NCBI RefSeq assembly: GCF_003858455.1
Contig: NZ_RQZF01000005.1
Coordinates: 1 to 64,000, forward strand
Length of the DNA: 64,000 nucleotides
DNA from: Schaalia canis
Lineage (GTDB): Bacteria > Actinomycetota > Actinomycetes > Actinomycetales > Actinomycetaceae
Direction: 5' to 3'
Of the stretch, positions 36,058 to 43,730 are shown in pieces. The position numbers and the translations under genes were made by a program. The notes under the pieces were generated by a model. The model had not been told where the DNA came from, made no database searches, and worked only from the letters and a program-made list of their open reading frames with translations. How positions within the stretch are numbered: position 1 is the stretch's first letter; each line of letters begins with the position of its first letter.

Positions 36058-37140
36058 CTACTTGTAGCCGTACTCGGCAAGAATCTGGAGGGCTCGGGCT
36101 GCTTTTTCGGCCCTCCCGTCAAACTGTGAACGGAGCTCCTCGCGATGCGCCGTCACGAACTCTTCACGGATTGCCCATTCTGCCTCGTAGAGTTCCTCAT
36201 TCCAGCCCGAGCTTTCACGGCATTGGGCGTCGTGGACGGCGACGGCAATCTCATCGGCACTCGCTGCGTCAGCATTTGGACTGCTGGAGTCGTCGAAGGA
36301 AACCCAGCGCTCTTGAAGGCTTTCCGGCAGTGCATGAACAGAAGTAACATCCCACGGCTGGTCTGGAAGGTCAGGGATGCCCAGGGGCTGCATGCACTCA
36401 TTCCAACGCCCGGCTGCGGCAACCAGGGCAGGGGCTTGACGGTCGGCGTGGAGTCGGTTGAGCTGTGACCCCACAGTCGCTTGGGCTTCGAGTACTTCCA
36501 GCGCCATGTCCGCTTCACTACCCAGGAAGGAAGCATCGCCCGAGTCGGTGCCTGGCGCTGCTTCGTAGTTTCGTTTCTTCCATTCCTCAACGCTGATCCC
36601 ATCGAAACGGGCTCGCGCGATTAAATCGCACTCCGAGTCAGCCATTCTCTGCTCGTGGGATTCACTCTGGGGATCACGGTAGGGAACACCTGGAACTTGG
36701 CTGGGATCAGGAGCCAGACGATACCCGTACTTGCCGGCGAGTTCCTCGTTAAAGAGCCGTTCCCCACCCGGTCCGTAGGATTCGGAGCGCGGAGCGAAAG
36801 GAACGAGGTGCATTTTTTCTTCCGTGAACCCTCGCTGGTTCATGCACTCAACGCGCATGAGAACCTGAGCCGCAGTTTCCAGTTCCCAGTCACGATGGTC
36901 GAAATACGGGTCTGTTGGCAGCGTCCACTGTTTGCGGTCTTTCACTGGAAGTTCATCACTGAAGATCGGCATACGCGAGGGGTCAAAAGTCACCTCTGCC
37001 GCGCTGCTTTGGGCGGCGCTTTCAGCCACAGGCTCCTGCTTTCGCGACGTGTCCTCAGCCTCGGTGGCCGTGCAGCCTGCAAGGACGATCGCGCCGATAG
37101 TGACACTCCATAGTGCCTGCCTGCGTGCCGCTTTCAGCAT
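36058..37140 (-). CDS. Four-cysteine lipoprotein A
   Basis: A 360-residue predicted lipoprotein. Signal peptide with lipobox VLAGC (Cys23), a Ser/Ala/Glu-rich tether, then a domain with Cys99, Cys171, Cys249 and Cys307. The paralogue encoded at 39139-40191 has the same four cysteines and shares LPTD, FNE-GYRL, CM.PLGI.DLP..PW and AVHDA.CR.SSGW blocks. The cysteines probably form two disulfides outside the cell. The family is unknown to me. GGAGGATTC precedes the ATG. It follows the response regulator gene by 62 bases and precedes the adaptor-MacB pair on the same strand, so it may sense or bind the transported compound. Confidence 0.82.
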   Translation of the reverse strand: MLKAARRQALWSVTIGAIVLAGCTATEAEDTSRKQEPVAESAAQSSAAEVTFDPSRMPIFSDELPVKDRKQWTLPTDPYFDHRDWELETAAQVLMRVECMNQRGFTEEKMHLVPFAPRSESYGPGGERLFNEELAGKYGYRLAPDPSQVPGVPYRDPQSESHEQRMADSECDLIARARFDGISVEEWKKRNYEAAPGTDSGDASFLGSEADMALEVLEAQATVGSQLNRLHADRQAPALVAAAGRWNECMQPLGIPDLPDQPWDVTSVHALPESLQERWVSFDDSSSPNADAASADEIAVAVHDAQCRESSGWNEELYEAEWAIREEFVTAHREELRSQFDGRAEKAARALQILAEYGYK

Positions 37141-37202
37141 GAATCCTCCTTGAATATCTGCTGACGTGCTCTTTTATCCTATGAGCGGGAAGGCATGTTT
37201 CT

Positions 37203-37889
37203 CTATTGAGTTTTGTTAACAATTCCTGCACGTGCTGCTCGTAGAGCCACTTCCGTTCGGGACTGGCAGCCGAAATGATCCAAGATCTGGGTGACGTACA
37301 CGCGCACGGTGCCTTCTGAGTAGGCGATTTTCTTGGCAATTTCTTTGTTTGTTGCCCCGGTGATGAGTTCGTCGTAGACGGCGCGCTGTCCGGCACTGAG
37401 TTCGTCGACGAGTTCGTTCCAGTGTGTGGAGGAGCGGTGGTAGTCGCCCATGAGTTTGAGGGTGCTGATGGCCGCATTCGTTGCTTGGGGGGACAACACA
37501 TGCTCGCCGACACGGATACGCTCAAGTGCGTCGATCACGTCCTTGATGGGCATGTCTTTGGTGAGGAATCCGACTGCTCCGGCTGCCATTGCCGCACTGA
37601 GGCGTTCAGATCGTTCGAAGGCCGTGTACATGGCGACGCGAATATTCGCGTGCTCTTCAGTAATGATGCGGGTTGCCTCAACACCGTCAAGGTGTGGCAT
37701 TTCAACGTCCATCAGCACGAGGTCGGTGGGGATCGTTCGCAGGAGTTCGAGCGCTTCGTATCCGTCGTGTGCGGTGGCGACAATCGTGATCTTTCCGGCT
37801 CGCTGGAGCTGACGGGCAAGGCCCTCACGCAGGGCATCGTTGTCTTCGACGAGCATGACCTTCATGGGGGTTGGCGCGGGGCGTGTCAC
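37203..37889 (-). CDS. LuxR-type response regulator
   Basis: A 228-residue NarL-family regulator: receiver domain (about 9-125; Asp61 in LVLMDVEMPHLDG, Lys in FLTKDMP) and C-terminal LuxR DNA-binding domain (about 160-220), in which the usual LTxRE motif is LSAGQRAVYDELITGATNKEIAKKI, a fairly divergent helix-turn-helix. It overlaps the kinase gene by four bases. It probably regulates the lipoprotein and transporter genes around it. Confidence 0.9.
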   Translation of the reverse strand: MTRPAPTPMKVMLVEDNDALREGLARQLQRAGKITIVATAHDGYEALELLRTIPTDLVLMDVEMPHLDGVEATRIITEEHANIRVAMYTAFERSERLSAAMAAGAVGFLTKDMPIKDVIDALERIRVGEHVLSPQATNAAISTLKLMGDYHRSSTHWNELVDELSAGQRAVYDELITGATNKEIAKKIAYSEGTVRVYVTQILDHFGCQSRTEVALRAARAGIVNKTQ

Positions 37890-39019
37890 GGTTCTTCCTT
37901 GTCTTCTGGGCTGGCCTGGAAAATGGGGATGCGCACGCTGTGGAACCAGGTTCCGTTTGCTGGGCCGATGAGGACATCAAGGTCGAGGGTTTGGGCTTTT
38001 TCGTAGAGGCTTGCAATGCCCAGTCCTGAACTGAGCGCCGTTTCTGTTTCACTTTCACTCAGATGTGCGCAGGGGGACACGAGTGCGATTTCGAGGTGGT
38101 GGTGGGTGGTCTCAGCCCAGAGAGAGATGTCGCTTCCGTGGGGGGCGTATTTGGTGCAGTTGATGAATCCTTCTCGTAGGAAGGTGCACAGGAATTCTGT
38201 CGCCCGCTGGTTGAGGGCTTTGTTGAGGTAGGAGCGGTGGGGCAGGTCAATGGTGAGTGAGTGATCGCCGCGGGTGAGAATTTCTTGGCCCTCTCGGATG
38301 ACGTCGCCAAGGCTGAGGTTCTGCTTTGTTTGCCCTCCTTCTGCGTTGGTGAAAACCTGACGCAGGTATGTGGATGCTTGTATGGCTTTGTTTTCAATGG
38401 TGGCGATTCCGCGCGCCATGTCATCTGCATGTGGACTGTCAGCACTGTGGGGGTGGAGGTTGTGGAGTTCGCGTGCTGTCATGATGATTGCGGCGAGGTC
38501 GGTCATCACGGAGTCGTGAATGTAGCTGGCAATGTCAGCGCGTGTGGATACGGCGATGGTGTGGATTTCTTCTTCGAGTTGTTCGATCTTTTTCCTGTTG
38601 GTGTACAGGAATGTCCCCATTCCGACACCCAGACATGACTGAATGCTCAGGGATGTCAGGCGCTGAATGGGTGGAACTGGCCAGGATGCGCCAATGTGAA
38701 TGGAGGCGATTGTTCCTACGGCAAGGAGGGCGTAGGGCCAGTAGCGTTTCTGGGCGATGAGTTCAGCGAGTGCAAGTATGAGAAGCAACCCGCTGAAGGG
38801 GATGCCATTTCCGATGGCGGTAGTGGCTGAGGCTCCGATCACTGCGCAAATGCTGAGTGCGCCGATCAGCGGCCAGCGGGTGAGGAGTATGGCAGACAGG
38901 AAGATAAGAAGACTGGGCGTTAAGGCGCTGAGGGGTCTTCCTTGCAGAACGTGGATGACCAAGAAATCCGCACAGAAGAGGGCAAGGGCAGAGAGGGCGT
39001 ATGCATGGTTCTTGTTCAA
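37886..39019 (-). CDS. Histidine kinase with degenerate ATP-lid region
   Basis: A 377-residue kinase: about five transmembrane helices (roughly residues 8-140), a dimerisation helix with IASYIHDSVMTDLAAI (His168), and a HATPase-like domain with N box REGFINCTK (Asn287) and G box SSGLGIASLYEK. Where the conserved D box (DNGxG) should be, the sequence reads LVSPCAHL, so the aspartate that contacts adenine is missing. TTG at 39019 follows AGGAAGG. Together with the regulator it forms a two-component system lying between the two paralogous lipoprotein genes. Confidence 0.85.
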   Translation of the reverse strand: MNKNHAYALSALALFCADFLVIHVLQGRPLSALTPSLLIFLSAILLTRWPLIGALSICAVIGASATTAIGNGIPFSGLLLILALAELIAQKRYWPYALLAVGTIASIHIGASWPVPPIQRLTSLSIQSCLGVGMGTFLYTNRKKIEQLEEEIHTIAVSTRADIASYIHDSVMTDLAAIIMTARELHNLHPHSADSPHADDMARGIATIENKAIQASTYLRQVFTNAEGGQTKQNLSLGDVIREGQEILTRGDHSLTIDLPHRSYLNKALNQRATEFLCTFLREGFINCTKYAPHGSDISLWAETTHHHLEIALVSPCAHLSESETETALSSGLGIASLYEKAQTLDLDVLIGPANGTWFHSVRIPIFQASPEDKEEP

Positions 39020-39138
39020 TGCCTGCCCTTCCTTTGTCGTGCTTTCAGGATTTTAGTGTGCAGGATTTCAGGCCGCTTGCGGAGCCCCCTTCTTCTTAAC
39101 TTTTGTTAACGAGGCTTTCGCCGGGGTGCTGGTAAGCG

Positions 39139-40191
39139 CTACTGCCCGTAGCCGTTTTCGAGGTAGACCTCGGTCGCGTTTTTGACGTGCTGGCGTTGCC
39201 GCTCGAGGAGCGGAGCAAGTTCGGCGCGGTGTGCGGTGACAAACTCTTCACACAGCTTCCATTCTTCCTCGTACAAGGTGTCAAACCAGCCTGAGGAACG
39301 CCGACAATTCGCATCGTGTACGGCGTACTGCACTTCTTCCTGTGAGGGTGTTCCGCCAGTGTCCCAATTCCATCGGTCCTGGAGGGAAATGGGCAGATCG
39401 TAGCTTGCTGTCTCCCACGGAAACTCTGGAAGATCAGCAATCCCCAATGGTGCCATGCATTCACGCCATTTTTGTGCAGCATCAAGCAAACCAGGCTGTT
39501 GAAGATCCAACGCCAAACGACCCAGTTGCCTTTCAGCATCCGAGCGGGGATCTTCACCGAGGAGAGCGCGGGCTTCCTCTTCAGTTTGAGGAATTTCCTT
39601 GAGGGAGGAAACACGCTGCATCTCTTTCTTCAGTGCCTCATATTCATCGGGAGTGATCCTTTGCATCGCACTTTCACGACACTGCTCTAAGTGCTGTTCC
39701 GCGTCGCCACCCAAGGTCGAGGCGTAGGTGTCAGGCGGTGGAGCCCCCTCCACGTAGGAGTTGTTTCCATCCAAGCGATAGCCAAAACGGGATGCAATGC
39801 CCTCATTAAATATTTTCTTGCTTGACCCCCAAGGATAAACTTCATCTTCTGGTTGGAACAGCTTGATATGAAGCGGGAAGTCTGCATAGCCTTTTTGCTG
39901 CATGCAGTGAACTTCCGCCACAATTTTGGCATTTTCGACATAATTACCGACCGCGCGTCCCCTGTAAGCATCCGTCGGCAACACCCAGCGATCTTGATTT
40001 TTCTGAGGAAGTGCATCAGATAGCACGATCTGCGGGATGCTTGTCGCCCCTTCGAGGCCCTGATTGCTCGATTGAGGAGCTGGCGTTGCCTCTTCAGGGG
40101 AAGAAATATCACCTGCATCTGATGCGCTGCAGGAGGCTAAGACAAGAGCGAAGCAGAGCAAAAATGCGGTTGAGCGTCCACGTGACTTCAT
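39139..40191 (-). CDS. Four-cysteine lipoprotein B
   Basis: About 350 residues from the ATG at 40191, chosen because it gives a normal basic signal peptide start (MKSRGR) with upstream GGAG; in-frame TTG (40215) and ATG (40200) codons are alternatives. The lipobox is LVLASC. The mature part aligns along its length with lipoprotein A, including all four non-lipobox cysteines, but the surfaces between motifs differ considerably, as expected for an old duplication with specialised ligands. It is the first gene of the minus-strand series B, kinase, regulator, A, adaptor, MacB. Confidence 0.82.
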   Translation of the reverse strand: MKSRGRSTAFLLCFALVLASCSASDAGDISSPEEATPAPQSSNQGLEGATSIPQIVLSDALPQKNQDRWVLPTDAYRGRAVGNYVENAKIVAEVHCMQQKGYADFPLHIKLFQPEDEVYPWGSSKKIFNEGIASRFGYRLDGNNSYVEGAPPPDTYASTLGGDAEQHLEQCRESAMQRITPDEYEALKKEMQRVSSLKEIPQTEEEARALLGEDPRSDAERQLGRLALDLQQPGLLDAAQKWRECMAPLGIADLPEFPWETASYDLPISLQDRWNWDTGGTPSQEEVQYAVHDANCRRSSGWFDTLYEEEWKLCEEFVTAHRAELAPLLERQRQHVKNATEVYLENGYGQ

Positions 40192-40474
40192 TGTCCTCAT
40201 CTCCGAGATACTCAAGGTTTTCGTTGGGGAGCATTCCGATGCTCCGGGCCGCTGCAGGTCTGAATGGCAGTTTTCTCTCTGCTACGAGGCAGCGATCGTT
40301 GAGAGTTGCTTCATAATACCTAATAGAGAGCGGAGTTCAACCCACTTCACTTGTGCCTGCAGACAAGGCGGGCGCAAGCGCGGGATACAGGCGGATCTTT
40401 GCCATAACGGTAAGGGGCCGGGTGAACGCGCTACTCGCGTTCACCCGGCCCTCACGTTTAAGTAGATAGCGCCG
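40192..40474 (-). other. Promoter/leader region of the lipoprotein-kinase series
   Basis: No gene is supported. On the minus strand it contains the helicase terminator at its far end. A 7-bp hairpin (GGAGCAT at 40228-40234 with ATGCTCC at 40239-40245, loop TCCG) lies about 36 bases upstream of the lipoprotein B start, within the expected 5' leader. Confidence 0.35.
40416..40450 (-). terminator. Terminator after the DEAD-box helicase gene
   Basis: A perfect 15-bp stem (40416-40430 with 40436-40450) with loop CTACT. Outer G-C and G-U pairs extend it. No strong U run follows on the minus strand. Confidence 0.75.
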
Positions 40475-42373
40475 TCAGTCCTCGCTTGTGCGCACCTTCG
40501 AGATGCGGCGACGACGACGCGGCGCACCACTCGCGCCAGAAGTCTTCCCAGCAGAGCCTTGAGGCGCAGCTCCCTGCTGATCGCCCATAGTCTGCGCGTT
40601 CGCCCCGCGCCCGCGACGCGAGCTGATCCGGTGCTCAGCATCGGTGCGGTGTCCAGAACGTCCACCGCCAGCGCGCTTAGCAGCGCCAGCGTCACCGCGC
40701 TCGCCAGCGCCCTCAGCGCCGCGGCCACCTCGTGCTGCAGAACCTCCTCCGGCAGACCCGCGACCACCCGAGCGGCCCCCACGGCCAACAGCGCGGCTGC
40801 CACCAGAGCGCCCACCAGCGGTACGACCTCCAGCGCTGCGTCCTCGCCCAGCGGAACGATGACGAGTACCGGTCTCACCCAGGTCCTCAAGAACCTCAGC
40901 CGCCAGCCCCTCTCGCGTGCGCTTTGCGCGCGGCAAACGAGAGGTCACATCAGAAGGAATATCCAGGTCAGTAAATAAGTGAGGCGACGTGTGGTAGGTC
41001 TCCAGCGGATCGGTCACGCCCAGGCCCAAAGCCTTCGAGATCAACCCCCAACGCGGCACATCATCCCAGTCCACAAAGGTCACAGCCGTGCCCGAATTAC
41101 CCGCGCGGCCCGTGCGGCCAATACGGTGAATGTAGGTCTTTTCATCCTCCGGACACTGGTAGTTAATAACGTGGGTGACATCATCAACGTCAATGCCACG
41201 CGCAGCAACATCGGTTGCCACCAGCACATCCACCTTGCCCTTACGGAAGGCGCGCAGAGCCTGCTCGCGCGCGCCCTGACCCAAGTCACCGTGCAGTGCG
41301 CCCACAGCAAAACCATTGGCAGTCAGTTCTTCACCCAGGCGGGCAGCCGTGCGTTTCGTCCGACAGAACACCACGGTCTTCCCACGCCCGCGCGCCTGCA
41401 GAATGCGAGAGACAACCTCACCCTTATTCATCGCATGCACACGGTAAATGACCTGCTTAACGGACTTCACCGTCGCCCCCTGATCGGTGGGATCCTGAGC
41501 GCGAATGTGCGTGGGCTGCTCCATGAACTTACGCGCCAAAGCAATGACCGGGCCGGGCATGGTCGCAGAGAACAACATCGTGTGACGATTCGCGGGAGTG
41601 CGCGACAGCAACACCTCAACGTCGGGCAGGAAGCCCAGGTCAAGCATCTCGTCGGCCTCGTCCAAAACCACGGTTTCCGCACCCGACAGGTGCAGGTGAC
41701 CGCGGCGCAGCAGGTCAATCAGACGCCCAGGAGTGCCCACCACAATATCGACGCCGCGCTCCAATGCCTCGATCTGCGGCTCAAAAGCGACGCCACCGTA
41801 GACATCGAGAATACGCAGGTTGAGGTATTTCGCGGCCGCGCGCAAATCGTCACCCACCTGCTTAGTGAGCTCACGGGTGGGCAAAATAATGAGCGCCTGA
41901 GGCTTATTGGGATTGAGGAGGTCCTCATAGCCCTCCTCGTCGGGGGCAATGACGTCTTCGAGGACGGGAATACCAAAGCCCAAGGTCTTACCCGTACCGG
42001 TTTTCGCCTGACCAATAATGTCGTGGCGGTCAAGGGCCACGGGCAGGGTCAGGGCCTGAATGGGGAAGGGGTGGACAATACCGCGTTCTTCGAGGGCGTC
42101 AACGATGGGGTCGGTCACGCCAAAGTCAGCGAAAGTCTTCTGGTTGAGGTCTTCCTCGCCACTGTTGGTAATGTCGGCGTCAACCTCCACCTCCGGCGCG
42201 GGCGCAACGATGTCGCCCAAACGCACCACAGCGGCAGAGTATTCCACAGGGGGTGCAGTTTCGGGGGACGAGGCCGCAGCGGTGGCCTCGTTTTCGGGGA
42301 AGGATGCAGAATCGGGCAGGGGGGCAGCCTCGGGTGCGGGTGCGCCAGGGCGTGCAGCGTTTTCAGTGGTCAT
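40475..42373 (-). CDS. deaD: DEAD-box RNA helicase
   Basis: About 632 residues from ATG 42373. An acidic, low-complexity N-terminus of about 75 residues is followed by the Q motif (FADFGVTDPIVDALEERGI...PFPIQ), AKTGTGKT, PTRELTKQ, TPGRLIDLL, DEAD, SAT, ARGIDV and HRIGRTGRAG, then a Gly/Arg/Ser-rich tail (about 525-600) typical of RNA-binding tails. Role in ribosome assembly or RNA turnover is inferred from the family. The MiaE-like gene upstream on the other strand and DUF3107 beyond it are usual actinobacterial neighbours. Confidence 0.93.
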   Translation of the reverse strand: MTTENAARPGAPAPEAAPLPDSASFPENEATAAASSPETAPPVEYSAAVVRLGDIVAPAPEVEVDADITNSGEEDLNQKTFADFGVTDPIVDALEERGIVHPFPIQALTLPVALDRHDIIGQAKTGTGKTLGFGIPVLEDVIAPDEEGYEDLLNPNKPQALIILPTRELTKQVGDDLRAAAKYLNLRILDVYGGVAFEPQIEALERGVDIVVGTPGRLIDLLRRGHLHLSGAETVVLDEADEMLDLGFLPDVEVLLSRTPANRHTMLFSATMPGPVIALARKFMEQPTHIRAQDPTDQGATVKSVKQVIYRVHAMNKGEVVSRILQARGRGKTVVFCRTKRTAARLGEELTANGFAVGALHGDLGQGAREQALRAFRKGKVDVLVATDVAARGIDVDDVTHVINYQCPEDEKTYIHRIGRTGRAGNSGTAVTFVDWDDVPRWGLISKALGLGVTDPLETYHTSPHLFTDLDIPSDVTSRLPRAKRTREGLAAEVLEDLGETGTRHRSAGRGRSAGGRTAGGRSGGSRAVGRGGRSGGRGSAGGGSAARGGRGAEGAGERGDAGAAKRAGGGRSGHRTDAEHRISSRRGRGANAQTMGDQQGAAPQGSAGKTSGASGAPRRRRRISKVRTSED

Positions 42374-42625
42374 CACGATGAGCCTTATCTCCGGACGCAA
42401 AACCATCCGGTGTTGTGGAGCAGCCGATCGTGGAATACCACCCGCGGAATCTGGCGGGACGCGGCGCTGTGCGCGCGTGAATGAAACATGTCAATGAAAC
42501 AGTCGAGACGATCGGTCAGCCGTCGGTCACTCCCTAGTTTAGTAGGTGGAAGGGGAGCTGAGACTAAGTCGCCTGATGAAAAGCGGTGAGTTTGCGCTCA
42601 ATGGTGGGGACACAGCAGCGCGCGC

Positions 42626-42631
42626 TAGGCT
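42626..42631 (+). promoter_or_regulatory. -10 element of a leaderless promoter (MiaE-like gene)
   Basis: TAGGCT is followed by six bases (TGGATC) and the ATG at 42638. Confidence 0.55.
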
Positions 42632-42637
42632 TGGATC

Positions 42638-43264
42638 ATGGATAAGGTCTACGAACCCGTTGATGAAGGAACCCGCAATGTCGTGGGACTCATCGCATAT
42701 GCAACCTTGGCTGCAATGACGCGTCTGGCAAAGGACGGTGACGGCGCGCCAACCATTGCCGCTCACATTGAGCACGCTCACATGTCTGCTCGCGCCTACG
42801 TGGTTTTCAGCCAATTAGAGCTGTGGGCCGTGCACCGCGATGTGGATCTCCAAGAAGCCGCTGGACAGTACAAGGGGCTCTTTGATGACCTTGATGCCCG
42901 TACCCGCCCCGATAGCTGGTGGGAGCGCACGGTCAAGACCTACGTCACTATCGGTATCCTCGCTGATTTCTTGCAGGAGGTCGCGCGGCGCCGTGAACTG
43001 TTCTCCGGCGCGATCGGGTGGGATCTTGGGCAGAACGAGTGGGAGCGCGCCGCTCTTGCTCCATTGACTGCCGTTGACGGCCAGATGCAGGCGCGGTTGT
43101 CATTGTGGGCGCGCCGTGTTGCCGGTGAAGTTTTCGGTGTGGTTCTGCTGCTCCTCGAAGAACACCCCGATCTGCTGGCACAACCGCTGGATAAGCCGGG
43201 CATCATTGAGATGCTGAGCGCTCGTCACTGTGAGCGAATGGAAAAGCTTCACCTGCAGCCTTAG
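42638..43264 (+). CDS. Ferritin-like fold protein, MiaE-like
   Basis: A 208-residue, mostly helical protein of the actinobacterial MiaE_2/ferritin-like family. HIEHAHMSARAYVVFSQLE near residue 45 supplies Glu and His residues of the kind used for a diiron centre, and a second possible set lies in helices near 130-165. The true MiaE enzyme hydroxylates 2-methylthio-isopentenyladenosine in tRNA; that activity for this branch is only a prediction. No Shine-Dalgarno is visible, which fits the leaderless promoter. It converges on the DUF3107 gene. Confidence 0.8.
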   Translation: MDKVYEPVDEGTRNVVGLIAYATLAAMTRLAKDGDGAPTIAAHIEHAHMSARAYVVFSQLELWAVHRDVDLQEAAGQYKGLFDDLDARTRPDSWWERTVKTYVTIGILADFLQEVARRRELFSGAIGWDLGQNEWERAALAPLTAVDGQMQARLSLWARRVAGEVFGVVLLLLEEHPDLLAQPLDKPGIIEMLSARHCERMEKLHLQP

Positions 43265-43339
43265 GGCCTGTTTGCCTCGTGCGCTGTACTGAGAGAGTGA
43301 AGAATACTTTGTAAATACTGGGAGGAACAGCGCACGAAA

Positions 43340-43370
43340 ACGGTGGGTGAGCGTGAAGCTCACCCACCGT
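43340..43370 (+). terminator. Terminator between convergent MiaE-like and DUF3107 genes
   Basis: A perfect 13-bp stem (43340-43352 with 43358-43370) and loop GTGAA. On the minus strand it is followed by TTTTCG, so it best serves DUF3107, and it may also stop plus-strand transcripts. Confidence 0.8.
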
Positions 43371-43426
43371 GAGAGTGAAACAGTGCCGACCTGCAAGCGA
43401 GGCCCACTGTGAAAGCTGCGCTACTT

Positions 43427-43648
43427 TTACAGGGCGAAGCCGACGCGGCGAGGTTCTTCCGAACCAATTTGGCTGAAACCAATGGCGGTGGCGGGGATCA
43501 GGACACGTTGGCCGTGGGCGTCGGTCAGGTCGAGAATGGTGCCCTGGTTGAGGGCTGTTGTGAGATGCGCAGCGAAGTCATCTGCGGTCATGTCAAGATC
43601 GAGGACGAGTTCTCGGGCGACGTTGCGCACGCCGATTGTGACCTTCAT
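43427..43648 (-). CDS. DUF3107 family protein
   Basis: A 73-residue protein, MKVTIGVRNVARELVLDL at the start and VLIPATAIGFSQIGSEEPRRVGF at the end, the conserved actinobacterial DUF3107 family of unknown function. The GSEEPRRVGF tail is nearly invariant in the family as I know it. The ATG follows AAAAAGGAG by seven bases. Position between the MiaE-like gene and adnAB is the usual one. Confidence 0.92.
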   Translation of the reverse strand: MKVTIGVRNVARELVLDLDMTADDFAAHLTTALNQGTILDLTDAHGQRVLIPATAIGFSQIGSEEPRRVGFAL

Positions 43649-43730
43649 TGAGGGCTCCTTTTTATCGAAAATGGCGACTAGCGCCAGTTTAGTTGACCCA
43701 AATCCGGGGTGCCTCTGAAACTATAGAGCC

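Noticed and set aside
40979-42484. 501-codon plus-strand frame opposite the DEAD-box helicase
   Set aside because: The complementary strand encodes every helicase motif; this frame is an antisense by-product.
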